A stretch of DNA of 64,000 bases from NCBI GenBank assembly GCA_009760855.2, contig WPIO01000052.1, positions 2,079,501 to 2,143,500 of the forward strand, written 5' to 3'. The stretch is from Cristatella mucedo. Its lineage: Eukaryota > Bryozoa > Phylactolaemata > Cristatellidae. This document shows, piece by piece, positions 34,480-46,295 of the stretch (position 1 is the stretch's first letter; the number at the start of each line of letters is the position of its first letter). Made by a program: the position numbers and the translations under genes. The notes under the pieces were generated by a model, which saw only the letters and a list, made by a program, of their open reading frames with translations, ran no database searches and was not told the DNA's origin.

Positions 34480-35390
34480 TCGTCCTCTGGTTGAAGTAGT
34501 CGCCAAACAGAACGCTGGCTTTCATTTCGACGCTGTTGACACCCAGCTCTTCTTATCGTTTGACCAAAATAAGCCTTGCTCTCCATCCGATTCCCTTACT
34601 GCCTGCGTCGATGGGATTCCGTGCGTTTACGGCTACTCAATTTCTGTCGCTCAGCGAAGATGAGACCATCCGAATAGCTATGGGCAAACCTACCATCACT
34701 CGAAAGTTGGAAGGCCTAAGCGTCAAGATTGGTTTAGCTAGTAGCATCATTCCCGCGACGTTCTACAGTAATCTAGGTGCACTATTCCAAAACGAATTGT
34801 AATTAGGCGAGCGCACACTTCTTCCACGGTCAAGCCGGAAAATGTTTAGCGAAGAAGCATTGCCACAATCGGGGCCCGCTTAGGTAAGAGTACGGCAGCC
34901 AAACTAGTTCGCGCGTTATTGATGTCGTGCGTGTCTAGGTTATTGCAACTCTCTGTATTCAAGACTCCAGCCCGCAGCCACCTGTGCAACTGGTCTGCAA
35001 ATCGTCTAAGGCAGGTGGAAAACTCAGCGGCTCGTCGGGCTTTTCGTCACGTGCGGCGTGGCTGCTGCGCCACACCGCTTCTTTGTGAGCTTCTCTGGCT
35101 CGCTATCAAACATGGAATAGATGTCAAGGTCCTCAGTCTGGCTTACAGGTCGCTCCACCCGCTTGCATAAGCCTCTCCGTCCGAGACTACATGCTCTTCC
35201 GGCGCGTTCACGTACCACTTGCTCCTTCGCATCAAGGTCATCTCCTCTTCTCTCGCACTAAACTGAAATTTTTCGGTGCGCACGCGCCGAAAGTTCGGAG
35301 CTTGCATCGAGCTAGGATCGTAACCCGCAATGACCTTGCATCTTCCAAGTCTCAGTTAAAGACGCGTCCGCTTTAGCTTTACCTTCACCC
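34480..35390 (+). mobile_element. L2/CR1-like LINE RT fragment with high CpG
   Basis: It starts at a YADD-like box (FDAVDTQLFLSFDQ), continues through GKPTITRKLEGLSVKIG and VKVLSLAYRSLHPLA, and ends near the RT C-terminus. It is unusually CpG-rich compared with the other copies and lies at the edge of the CpG-rich block. Confidence 0.68.
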
Positions 35391-36740
35391 ACGATTACCA
35401 TTATGCCACGCACGCGCACTCGCGTATGTATGCTGGGCTCGCACGGCGGCCTCCGCCTCGCTCTGGACTCCTCAAATGGCGGACGGCTCGGTGGCGCGGC
35501 GAAAAAGCCGGCCGAGCAGCAGGACGGGCGACGAGCATCTCAAACTTTCGGATCTGGCTCGCCGCCTCGCTCGCCGCGCCGCCCCGCCCCCCCCCCCGAT
35601 CATCCCCGACAGGGGAGGATAAGTATGTCATCGGACGTTGCCTTGCCGGCTGCACACCTCTTTCGCTCTGCGGTCAGTCGAGGCTGCGGCGTGCATCGTC
35701 TGGCTATGCAAACGCGAAATCTTGGTGTGAGCTTCGCTGAGCGACGCCACGTCGGTTGCAGTGCGTTAGTCAGTACGACCCTCGCGGCCGATTTCGAAAG
35801 TAGTGGGTTCAACTCCGGATGGCGACATGACGAATTCCGATTTATTCGTAGCGCCATGCTATTCGTTTGCGGCGCTCAGGCTATGAAAATCCGGCTGGCA
35901 GTTCGGCTGCCTATATTGTATACGTCTTTAGCGCATCCGGTGTGAGAACCCGACTCCAATTGGAATCTCGCTGAGTGTTACGCTCGCGGCGCGGCCCGGA
36001 CTTCACACCCTTCACGTGGCTCTAAAGGCGAAGGCTGCCCAAAGGCGGTGGGTACGCTTTCGTTCGCATTGACCGGTCGCTCAACTTAGGCCGTACGTTT
36101 CCGTACAGCCGCAGCTGTCACTCGCACTCGGGCTCAGTCGGCCCGCGCCGTCCATTAATCAACTAGTCGACTTAACTGACGCATGCGATTGTCAGCCTCA
36201 GCCCGCGCCACTCCTAGCGCGCTCGGGCGTTGTCTAGCTGACTGACCGACCGACTGTCGGCTTCAGACTCGCCCTCTACTCTCCCGCCGTCCGGGCTGCT
36301 AAGACACGCCCCTCTTTTCTCAGTAACTGTACCGAGTCGCTGGCGCGCGAAGTGGCGATTCTATCCGGGGCGCCGATTTGGAAATCGTCCAACCTACATT
36401 TCCAGCACGCCCACTCAGCAAGCGAGTCAGGATACCGCTTTGCTCGCCAACTCGCTCGGCCGGCAGTCCCGGTCGACAGCGGCGTCGGTCGCACGCGCAC
36501 GCGCGTACGTCTACGGCGCCGGCCGGTGCTCCGCGGCGCAGCGAGGCTCGCCTTAGCAGTCGGTGCCTTTGGAGCCGAGGCAGACTCCCTGCTGGAACAT
36601 TTCAGCGGCGAAGAGCGCTCGCGCTGACATCGGTCGCCCACGATGACGGCGTGGTGTGGCTCGCTTCGCGGGTTCAGGGCGACCCGCCGCGTTCGTTCGC
36701 TGTCGCACTCGGGCGCCGCCGCCGCGGGGCAGCTAGTCGA
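35390..36740. other. CpG-rich block
   Basis: Bases 35,390-36,740 are strongly GC- and CpG-enriched (CGCCTCGCTCGCCGCGCCGC and many similar) against an AT-rich background. Open frames are long on both strands because stop codons are rare in such sequence, and no protein domain is recognisable. It could be an unmethylated CpG island (promoter of a non-coding transcript or distal RALGAPA promoter) or a GC-rich repeat. Part of it (36,100-36,300) resembles bases 150-360. Confidence 0.6.
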
Positions 36741-36744
36741 ATTT

Positions 36745-36890
36745 CGGGAAAAAAATATAATTCATATGCATAGCACCCCAAGAGAGCTTATTCTCTATTC
36801 AGGCTCTTCGCACATGCCTCGGGGCTCGAGCCCGCGACCTCAGAGCCAGACCTTGGTCGGGGCGAGAGCACCTTAACCGCTGGACCATAT
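36745..36890 (-). mobile_element. tRNA-derived SINE, best-preserved copy
   Basis: Plus-strand reading: AATTCATATGCATAGCACCC, AAGAGAGCTTATTCTCTATT, GGGGCTCGAGCCCGCGACCT, CCAGACCTTGGTCGGGGCGA, CACCTTAACCGCTGGACCA. The complement gives a clear A box (TGGTCCAGCGGTTAAGGTG) and B box (GGTCGCGGGCTCGAGCCC), as in tRNA genes. CpGs are intact. Confidence 0.75.
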
Positions 36891-37929
36891 TCGTCGCTGC
36901 GGCACGCCTGCTACGTTCGGCGTACACGCGTGCATTGGTGCAGCACTAACAAAGATCTAGCCATGCCGCAAGGTTCGGGCGTCACCAGTATTCGTAACGC
37001 GTCGGCTGAGACTAGAACCGTTACAAGTGTTGCGCTTGCGGCCTAGCTATGACAGGACGCGGAAGCCACAAACCACGTCTGTAACTAAAACGCTCTAAGA
37101 GAAGTGGGACACCAGCAATGGCGTAGCCAGGAATTTTCGTTCGATCAACACTTTGGAGTAGGGGTTAAAATGGCGGGCAAGGTTTATTGAAGGTCGAAAC
37201 CTTGTTGAGGTCCGAGGCATTTTTCAGAAAATTATATGCCAAGAACGCTGTGCCATTTTAATACGAAACAGATTATTTAATGAAATCTGACGCGGAATCT
37301 ACTTAAGTAAAAAACATGGAGTATTTTCCTATTTATCGAACGAATATTATTCAGAATTTTATTAGATTTTAAGAATTTTATTTTAGAATGTTCTGAATAT
37401 TATGAGCCCTTGAAGCATGAAAATCGCAAATTGTTAATTGTATCGCCTATATTTCCATAGGTAATAGCTTTCCCCTACCTTTAGGTAATGGCTCTGCCTG
37501 ATCGCAAGTTTCTCATCGGTGTGAGGTCATCGCTACCAGAGCTGGCTCCAGCTTGTGAGCCACCGAATGGCATGACTGGGGTCTCTAATTGCTCAATGAT
37601 GCGAGATGGCTAGTAGGACTAGGAATGTCTGCTCAGCGACAGCATCAAGCGCTCGCTCCGTGCTGCGGCTCAGTGCAAGAACAGCAGCGCGGTGGCATGG
37701 CGCAGTACGACACGATACGATGCGACTTGACATAGCACGTGACTATCACAGTCAAGACACTAGTTGACGGTCTTGCGATGCACTTGCGCATACCATTGAT
37801 GGTGGTCGCAAGTTGAAGTAGCAGCATCTGCTGGAGTGAGGACGACTGGATGGGGAAAGCACCGACACCCGAGCTTAAATAAAAGTGCTGTGCAGGAGGT
37901 GAAACGTCGCGATTGAAAGAAAGATATCC

Positions 37930-38065
37930 GGACTGGTTTACCCAAGGGATCAGGTGCTCACCTTTGCCAACCGAGGTCGTGGGCTCGAGCTGCAGCATGT
38001 ATAAAGCACTTGGACAAAGATTAAGTTCTCGTAGGGCGCAATATAAATGAACTATATTATTATTA
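37930..38065 (+). mobile_element. tRNA-derived SINE with LINE-like tail
   Basis: B box region GAGGTCGTGGGCTCGAGCTG, then ATAAAGCACTTGGACAAAGA, TTAAGTTCTCGTAGGGCGCA, then ATTATTATTA. This is the clearest view of the LINE-type hairpin tail fused to a tRNA-type head. Confidence 0.75.
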
Positions 38066-38144
38066 ACCAGAGTAGCCCTTATAAGAAAGTGTGCTTATGT
38101 CATATAGGGGCCTAGAGCACGAGACCCTTGCGATAAGTTTTGAT

Positions 38145-38340
38145 GATTCAATCAGGCGATGGTGAGCCGTGATGGTATACTAGGTAAGACGGTTGCTTTC
38201 ATGACCTCGGTCCTGAAGTTGTGGGTTCGATTCCTGCGGTGGGCGATCCTTTATCGCCACTGCAAGCGGTGGTGATAGCCATCAAGGCTCCTCTGTCTCT
38301 ATACAAAAAGAGGTTGTTTAAGCAGCTAGGATTATTATTA
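38145..38340 (+). mobile_element. tRNA-derived SINE, different tail
   Basis: GACCTCGGTCCTGAAGTTGT, GGGTTCGATTCCTGCGGTGG (B box), a palindromic GCCACTGCAAGCGGTGGTGA, then CTCTATACAAAAAGAGG and ATTATTATTA. It follows the preceding SINE in the same orientation. Confidence 0.6.
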
Positions 38341-38545
38341 TGCCAATGCTAACACCACCAGCAGCAAGTGACAGTAGTGTGTACCCAAGCCACCTGCAAG
38401 CCCCTACACAAAGGTTTACAGTTGATTTAATCGCAGATCAAAATTTACACAACCTGCACGCTTGGTATCAGTATTTGACCTCTGTTGAATCAGACAGAAA
38501 CTCGAAGTCAGAAACGCGAAGAGAAGTATGGATGCCAGGAACTCA

Positions 38546-38839
38546 CTAGACGCACTCAAGAGTAGTCCGTTCATATGCTGTTATTTGCTGCTCGGCTGCC
38601 ACTACTGTCTCGCGAAATCCACAGGTTGAGCATATTTTCAGTAGTCGCTTAAGAAAAGAACAGTTCTCGTCAGCAATTTGCCTATTCTTGTTCAAGTGCG
38701 CCATCAAAATTTGCGTAACTTCAACGTGGAATTTTCCTAAATACTGAAGTACGGCATAAAAGGCAACAACTTCATCGTTCGAAAAGTCAATATCCCGGTT
38801 AGTGCGTAACTCAATCGCGAAAATTAAGAAAGCTGCCAT
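38546..38839 (-). CDS. Protein-like reading frame of unknown function, 97 codons
   Basis: The frame begins MAAFLIFAIELRTNRDIDFS and ends with a true stop after AAEQQITAYERTTLECV. Composition is that of a helical soluble protein (FYAVLQYLGKFHVEVTQILM, KNRQIADENCSFLKRLLKIC), without the low complexity seen in shadow frames. It could be a short single-exon gene. It could also be the last exon of a gene coming from the right, since ATTGAG before TTACGC would serve as an acceptor. I do not recognise the family, and no polyadenylation signal is obvious to the left. It lies between RALGAPA and the coiled-coil gene. Confidence 0.45.
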   Translation of the reverse strand: MAAFLIFAIELRTNRDIDFSNDEVVAFYAVLQYLGKFHVEVTQILMAHLNKNRQIADENCSFLKRLLKICSTCGFRETVVAAEQQITAYERTTLECV

Positions 38840-41800
38840 TCAGGTTCAACCTTAGCCACTAAAGTCACAAACAATGAGACTAGCACAAAACGACTGCTAA
38901 GGGTCCTCAGAAACCATCCTTCACTTCCAACACTAAATATCACAAAAAGAGTATAACAGAGTGTCAAGCAGATAACACTCGATTTTTGAGAAACTAGGGA
39001 TGAATAAGTTAAGACGAGCACCGTTACTTACGCCGAGCTTGTGGCGATGGACTTCGGCTCAGGAGCCGCTACAGCATGTTTTTAGCACTACTCAGCTTCG
39101 TTGTGGGCATCAGGCCCTTAACAACGAACCGCTCAACTCGACTCAAAGTTTTGAATAAAATGTGGTCAACGCTAGGGTCGGCCTGTCCGTGAGAGCAACT
39201 CAAGCTGGTGGCGGTCTGAAGGTCGTGACCCGAGTCGTCTCTCACTGGCCAGGCGTGAGCAGAATGTTAGAGACTATTGAAACTAGCGAAATGTCTCGGT
39301 ACTGTACACTTAAAGCTCGGCCACTGACCGCGAGGTAGAAGCCGCTTAAGAAATAGCCGAGATAGGTAGGATTGTATAGCAGCACGCTATTTGTGCACCC
39401 GAGTTACAATTATGTGTGACTTCCGATCTAGCCAGCATGTAAGTCTGCAACCTAATCGCGGCAGGGCTCGCCTAGGCACAGTCTGGCAGTCGGCGAGTCA
39501 TTACGCTGAGCGTTAGCTGTTATAATAATTCCCAGGACTGTCTAATCAATAATCTCTATGGCTGTCATGATATGTATGTCTGATGAAGCATTCCATTTCA
39601 CTGCACCTTCTTAAAATAAGGCCATCCTCGGTTGAGGTAGTAAAAGAAACTAAGAACACAACCAACTTTGGTAGGTGTCAACATTTGGCTTCGCCGCCTC
39701 GTTAGGCTCTAATATTAATTACCACCAGAGTTTTAAGACCGATTATTGTCTCCGTCTTTATTCATCGAAACGAGCGAGGCTTCAATGCGCCTTCTGAGCA
39801 CTTGCATTTTCAGACATTCAGGTCATCAGCACTTCACTTGGCTAGAGACAGGCTAGCGCTTCAGACCCATCTCAGTGGAAACCATAAACGGTCTCACAGC
39901 TACAACATGATTAGCGCAAGCAACAAAAGGGCGGAAAAAAATTCCTTTGCCTTTGTACAAATGATTTCGATTGCCACATATCGTGTTTATCCCTGGCATC
40001 GTCTCACCAACTCACTCTTGTCTGCCTATCATTCAGTTAGATAGTCTCCAGGATATGATAGGCAAAATACAGCAGAGCTCTCCTGAGCATAAAACCCTAG
40101 CAGACTTTCGGAAACGCATTGAACACTCATATTTCTGCAAATCGGAACAAAAAGTCCAATGCATTTGCTTCTACGAAACAAAGATTCAGCATTGTGATAT
40201 TTAGAGTACTGCTACAACAGTACAGCAGTAGTGAGTGTCATGTCAAAAAAAGTAGAGGCGAGGTAATTTGTAGTTTGCATATATGTAGCTGGAAGGTGTA
40301 CTGGCGTAGTTGACAGTGAACATGCCTTGCTGCACCTGCCTTTGGTGAGAGATGGGCATGCACAGAATCTTCCCACGATTCGTCATGGGGTGGGGGGGGG
40401 GCTACTGCATAGTTTAGATAGTCAGCACGTACACGAAACACAATGCTGATTTGCTACCTGGCACTGACAAGTAATTTTTTATGAAATTAGATTTATTTTC
40501 TTTTTCCAAGAAAATGTGTTATTATAATTTGAAATTCTTTTTATTCTTTTCTCCTATGCAGATTTTGATCCATTTACTAAGAACTCTAAGCACGGCAGTC
40601 TGTTGGGAGGACTCAATAGCTATGTAACCGAGTTCCTGGGGTCAAAGGCTATTTCCCGCCAAACCCCGCCATACTCCGGCCACGCTGCCGCTCGCCATGC
40701 CGCCGAGCTAGGGTAAGACGAGCGGCCGTCAGGTTAAACATCTTTATAACGCATGCGCCAACAACAACAGGTGAAATAAACAAGTCTACAGGGAGGGTCC
40801 TATACACAGTACACTACGGGGGCGCAAGACGACGCAGCAAGCGCGAACAAACGTGTTAGTTGGGGTCAGTCGGCTTCTGCAGTCCTGTCGTTGTACCGAC
40901 TCCGAACCCAACAGTACGAGCGTACGCCGTCCAAAACCCGGCTGGCTGAGTAACTGCTTGGCTAGTCCGAGTCGACAACTACCACAGTCGTAAGCTTCCA
41001 CCGAAAGACACCAACACACGGGGGGGGGGTCACGAACACACTACACGGGGGGGACGCGGTATAAACAAGTCAACAACGAGCGAGCTATCCAGCTCCGCTC
41101 GGGCCTTGGGTACTAGTTCCCTTGCGTGCGTGGCAGCATCGCCGGAGCACGCCTGCACGAATCCAGGTGCATAACTCGGCGAGACCAGGAGCCTCCAACA
41201 CCACGACTTACTTGGCCAACTTCCCGTACCCAAGAGCCCCGCTGACTTAACGTCACAGCATACATGCCGTAGGGTCCGACCCCGGCCTAGCCGGTGACCC
41301 TAACCCTCACTATAGCCGTCCGGTCCCAGCCAACTGAACCCAGCCTGGGTACAGCTATATGAGTGGACACACAGGCGACGCGTCTTCCGAAGCAAAGTTG
41401 CTGGAGTTTTTAACAATTTCTTGTAGGGTGCAGGCAGATTTTAAAACAAAACCTGTGGTTTCCGCCAACCATCGTTGACCGGCAAGTTTCATAGTAAATG
41501 AGTTGAGAACAAAAAGAAGCAAAGCGAGCAGAATATAATATAAGTTATATAATCTAATTATATAGTATAGTATAAGCTGTTATTATATAACATATATACT
41601 AATTATATATATATATATGTTATATGTGTATATTATAAGCTAAATAAGCTGATCGCAGACAACAAGAAAAACAAGCAGCCAAGGAAGCCACTCAGTGCCA
41701 CACTGAGCCGAAACTCAATAGAAACTTCGCATACAACAAACTCTACAACAGGAAGAGTGTAGAAGTAGCTTTGTTCTTTCAAAGCTCAGTGAACGACTCA

Positions 41801-42190
41801 TGTATGGCTCATGTATGTATACCAGGTATAGAGTCTTTGCCTGGCAGTAGGCCGGTCTCAACTGCTACGGTGGGCTTACCACTGGGTCACCGGACACTCG
41901 GGTCCACATTGTAATGCACCACTAGAATTTCCTGTAGTTTTTTCACCGGTAAGCTAGTAATAATGATAATACAGCTTGTAGCACTCTTGGGGAAAAAGGG
42001 TTCTTTCTACGTGCTTAGCAAAGGTTGAAAAGGAAGCTTATAACTTATTAGTGATAACACATGCACACTCGCTGCATCCGTATAGCATAAGGGCGATTCA
42101 TAAAGACAAAGCATATATCGTGGGAAACGGGTGGTTTATAGTTTAAATGTCGTCAAAAAAGGAGTCAAGTCATCAGTTCAGTCGGTAGGC
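38840..42190. other. Intergenic, mostly unrecognised
   Basis: No gene supported. At 40,560-41,360 there is a GC-richer stretch with G-runs and two similar words about 230 bp apart (ACACTACGGGGGCG near 40,810 and ACACTACACGGGGGGGACGC near 41,040), perhaps an unclassified repeat. At 41,520-41,640 there is an AT-rich, TATATA-containing stretch. Confidence 0.35.
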
Positions 42191-42204
42191 AATTAATGTC
42201 ATAT

Positions 42205-42955
42205 CATTGCTAAAATTCGGGATGTTTAGATAAGGATACCACGTCTAAGTTGGTCCATGCATTTGTGACATCCCGTCTTGACTTCTGTAACTCACTGCTT
42301 GCTAACCTACTGGCATGTTCAATCAGGCAATTATAGATGGCGAAAAACTCTGCAGCTAGGCTTGTCTGTCGTGAGCGTCGCAGTTGCCACATCACACCAC
42401 TTCTCGCCGACCTGCACTGGCTACCAGTCAAGCAACGGATTGACTTTAAGGTCTTGTCGCTCACTTTTATGTCACTTCATTCTTTCGCTCCTGCCTTTCT
42501 CTTAGATCTACTCCCCCATCAGACCAAGCATCGTACCACCCGCTTTTCGGAATCCAACAGTCTAGAAATACCTCGTACAAACCTCAAATCCTTTGGAGAC
42601 CGTGCATTTAGTTCGTATGCTCCCAAAGCCTGGAATTCGCTCCCGACTTGCGTCAGAACATCCCCTGACTTGACCACATTTAAAAAGAACTTAAAAACAC
42701 ACCTATTTAGGACAGCATTTAGTGGGTTCCCGTGATTCTTCCTTCATGTGCTTATGCGTGCTGCCACTAACCACATTTGCATGCTGACCCTGTGCATGTC
42801 ACCCCTCACCATGTTATTTGTGTTTATCAAGCATGATATTACTCACCGTTCAATCGCGCTTCCCTTTGCAGCAAATGTGAAGCGCCTAGAAAGAGATTGA
42901 GTTCTCCGAAGGCGCTTTATCAAGTGCATTATTATTATTATTATTATTATCATTA
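42205..42955 (+). mobile_element. L2/CR1-like LINE, 5'-truncated, nearly intact ORF end
   Basis: Open from 42,337 to 42,735: NSAARLVCRERRSCHITPLL, ADLHWLPVKQRIDFKVLSLT, FGDRAFSSYAPKAWNSLPTC, THLFRTAFSGFP. The 3'UTR, hairpin and (TTA)n follow. A close relative of the 11.7-kb copy. Confidence 0.85.
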
Positions 42956-43043
42956 TTAACCGTGGCGTGATCGTAGCCGTACAAAGTTGGCTGACGGTAC
43001 TGGGGTAAGAAAGAATCGTCATGGCGCGGACTTCAGAGCATCA

Positions 43044-43412
43044 ATGTCTACGGACAACAAGCATCCGAAGAAGCCTATAAAGTACGTGGTACAGTGTAAG
43101 TATAAACACACACACCTTCCACCATTTCAACTTTCTCGACTCCCTTTAAATTGGGAGACCAGACGGCTAGCAGTAGAGAGGGCGAGAAGCCGCCAATCAC
43201 TGCAGCCCAGAAGGTCACGGTTGGGTCCCTGCCGACGCACCACAAAGCACTGGCAACAGTACCCACGTGATCACAATAGTGTACGGGAGTGGTTCCTAGC
43301 CGGCCTCGCGGTCTTGGGGTTGTGGATATGCTTATGTGGACCTACCAACAACGTATTATTGCAAGAGCAGCAGAGAAAACTTATTTACAGTGAGACTGCA
43401 TGCACCGAGTAA
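43044..43412 (+). CDS. Weak candidate small membrane protein
   Basis: From the ATG at 43,044 the frame reads MSTDNKHPKKPIKYVVQ, then a basic stretch. Near the end is one hydrophobic segment (FLAGLAVLGLWICLC) that could span a membrane, and the stop follows ETACTE. A consensus donor (GTAAGT) lies after 52 nt and another (GTAAGC) overlaps the last codons, so it may instead be spliced. No family was recognised. The position, about 550 bp before the coiled-coil start and in CpG-richer DNA, would also fit an upstream untranslated region. Confidence 0.22.
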   Translation: MSTDNKHPKKPIKYVVQCKYKHTHLPPFQLSRLPLNWETRRLAVERARSRQSLQPRRSRLGPCRRTTKHWQQYPRDHNSVREWFLAGLAVLGLWICLCGPTNNVLLQEQQRKLIYSETACTE

Positions 43413-43539
43413 GCAGACAGCGCAACGACGCCTTTCCCGGCGTTTTTCAGAGGACGTGTGCGTGCCTGTTAGGTCAGGTGAACGAGGCACCTTTTTCAGC
43501 GAGCTCAGTTTTATGCGTCGCTCACTAATTTAGCGAAGA

Positions 43540-43959
43540 ATCTGTAGCTGCTCAACTGCACTGCCAGCCTTCTGTGCGTCCTTAATAACGAGAAAACTGC
43601 AGCCCGCAACGCCGTCCACGGTTCATTCGCCCACGGTCCATTCGTCATCGCTCGCGACGCAGCCCGTTCCCGCCGCATAAGATCTAAGCGTTTGTAGGCC
43701 TAACAACCTTTCAGATTTTCCTGCGGTTTTCTTCGGAATCAGCTAAGCGGCTATGTGAGCCGTAGCTGCTGGTAGAGCGGTTATGACTCCAGCGGCTGCG
43801 TGCGTGTCGCGCGTTAGCTAGCTATCGCGTACAGGCGATGCCACAACCAGCATTGCAAAGCTATTGCCGCGTCTGAAGCAGAGCATGACAATGTGGACTG
43901 GTATTTTCTCAGCGATTATTTTTTTGCTTCAGGCTGAGCGACGATAGACCGTTGTAAAG
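43540..43959 (+). promoter_or_regulatory. Likely promoter / 5'UTR of the coiled-coil gene
   Basis: This short GC- and CpG-enriched segment (for example GCCGCGTCTG and CGCTCGCGACGC) lies directly before the start codon at 43,960 in otherwise CpG-poor DNA. No TATA box was identified. The call is by position and composition only. Confidence 0.35.
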
Positions 43960-44118
43960 ATGTCGAAGTCTCAACTGTTAGTCGGCAACGTCACCATCCT
44001 TGACAGAGGAGACGGGCCAGCGCAAGAAGTTCTCGACAGGAATGCGAGGGCTATCGCTCAAAGAGTGGCTGACGAAACTAGGGAGGAGCTAAATAAGGTC
44101 ATGAGCCGAGTGAGAAAT
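43960..44118 (+). CDS. Coiled-coil gene exon 1 (start codon)
   Basis: The exon is 53 codons. It begins MSKSQLLVGNVTILDRGDGP and continues AQEVLDRNARAIAQRVADET then REELNKVMSRVRN. The start has a good context (AAG before ATG), and the donor is GTAAGT at phase 0. The second half is predicted as a charged amphipathic helix. The preceding 400 bp are CpG-rich, as expected of a promoter. The frame reads through the donor for ten more codons to a stop, which is taken to be intronic. Confidence 0.85.
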
Positions 44119-44337
44119 GTAAGTGGCGCACGGTTGTGTTGGCTTTAATTTTGTCTGATGCCGATGACGCTATTCGCGCTGAAATCGAGTGACTTACATT
44201 GAACTTTCTGCTTTGCTCATACGGCTAAATGTAGCTTTCTATATGTGCGTGTAGGCGATTCCTATTGGGTTGATGGTGAGAAGGATATTATGAGGGGCAA
44301 TAGAGAGAGGTATGAGAGATGGTATCAGAAAAAGAAG

Positions 44338-44484
<147 letters not shown>

Positions 44485-45633
44485 GAGAAATAGAGATTAA
44501 AGTGAGAGAAATGTACCTGCAATATCTGCATCTCACATTCTAAATAAATAAGTATGGCTAATATTGCTGGTAATAGATAATATGGTAATAGGCTGGTAGG
44601 CAGCGTATTTAGAAAGACAACGATGAGCCCTACGGTTCAATTTTTTAAGTTTATATTATATTTGTAGTTTGTATTTATGTTTATTTATTGCATTATATAT
44701 ATATATATTTATATTTATAGTTGGTATTATATTTAGTTTGTTTAGTAGATTCCGGCCCTTAGGTTCGGGGCATCAGTCATGCTTGGCAGGTAGGATTTTT
44801 CTCTACTCTGTTATTTCTTAACTCTCAGACCAGCAATAATGGGACCGTCTGCAATGCCTAAGGGATGCTTGGGATAAGAGGGCAACTGTAAAGGTGCTCA
44901 AGAATTTCACCATGCCCACAGAGTCAAAATGATACATCTCTGCTGCAATCTTTTTTTTCTCACTAAGTACGTTTTTGCACCTGCTCCCGTGTCTGTATAT
45001 ACTGGACAAATGCTATGCATTGCTAAGGTTTGGCTTGAACAGTATAATGTGCTGCTTCCTGCTTATTGGATCGGCTGGTCGTTCGAACTTTCAGTTGATG
45101 GCCAGCTATGGAAATGACGAAACAGATCAGCTAATATGTGCCCAGTTTCGAGGTTGCAACTAGAGCTGCCAGCCATTCTTGACTGTCTGTGACATCCTTT
45201 TGCTCTCATTAGGCAGCTCATCAGTGCAAGACCATGGCCAAGAATTGCAAGATTATAGTAGCATGACGAGGTTATGAAAAAGTGCACATGGCACTTGTCT
45301 GCACTACATCACTCATGGGGCTGTCACATGTTGTGCTCCCCCCCCCCGAGGCATGCAGGTTACGATCAATTTTCGCTATCGATTATGTTCTCATTGTGAT
45401 TGAGCTACCACCTCTGGTCTCTATCAGCACTTGCAGCTCAAGTATCGTGCATTGTTCACATGGCAGTGCTTTCCTGTTCTTTCCTTCTACGAGCTGCCTT
45501 GCACCACACAGGACTCCAGGGCACTAGTAATTATACGTCAGACAAACAATAGCACGTTTGTACTTGCACTCTATTTTGCAATCTCGAGCGGTTATTTATA
45601 TATGGCCGTCCAGTCGCTCTCGATTTTCATCTT

Positions 45634-45674
45634 TGTGTGTGTGTGTGTGTGTGTGCGCGTGTGTGTGTGTGCGC

Positions 45675-45719
<45 letters not shown>
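45634..45719 (+). repeat. (TG)n microsatellite
   Basis: About 85 bp of TG with a few CG substitutions, in intron 1 of the coiled-coil gene. The Cys/Val open frames here are artefacts. Confidence 0.95.
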
Positions 45720-45720
<1 letters not shown>

Positions 45721-46022
45721 GATGCTAAATGTGGTGACTGTCTAGTCTAACATGGTACATGGTGCATCTGTGCATGGTGATACCCGAACTTTTCGTTTTG
45801 ATGTTAAAGCACGATTCGTATTTTGTGAGTCGCATCGTGCATTTCCACCATCGCCACCTTGTCAAGGCTTTGAGGCAAATGATGCTAGCCGAGTGTTGAT
45901 TTTTGTCACAATGGGAAGACAGCTTCAGACCACTGGTTTGCTGCTGTTCCCGGCTCAAAGCGCAGTGATAGAAGGACAAAGTTGATGTTTGACGCAAGCA
46001 GAAGTTAGGGGTGTGTTTCGAG

Positions 46023-46295
<273 letters not shown>

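Noticed and set aside
35403-35945. 180-codon plus-strand frame and overlapping frames in the CpG-rich block
   Set aside because: Stop codons are rare in such GC-rich sequence; several frames are open at once on both strands and none shows domain-like composition.
36745-36890. A true tRNA gene
   Set aside because: A and B boxes are present, but there is no foldable cloverleaf that I can see, the LINE-like tail is attached and many dispersed copies exist, so it is a SINE.
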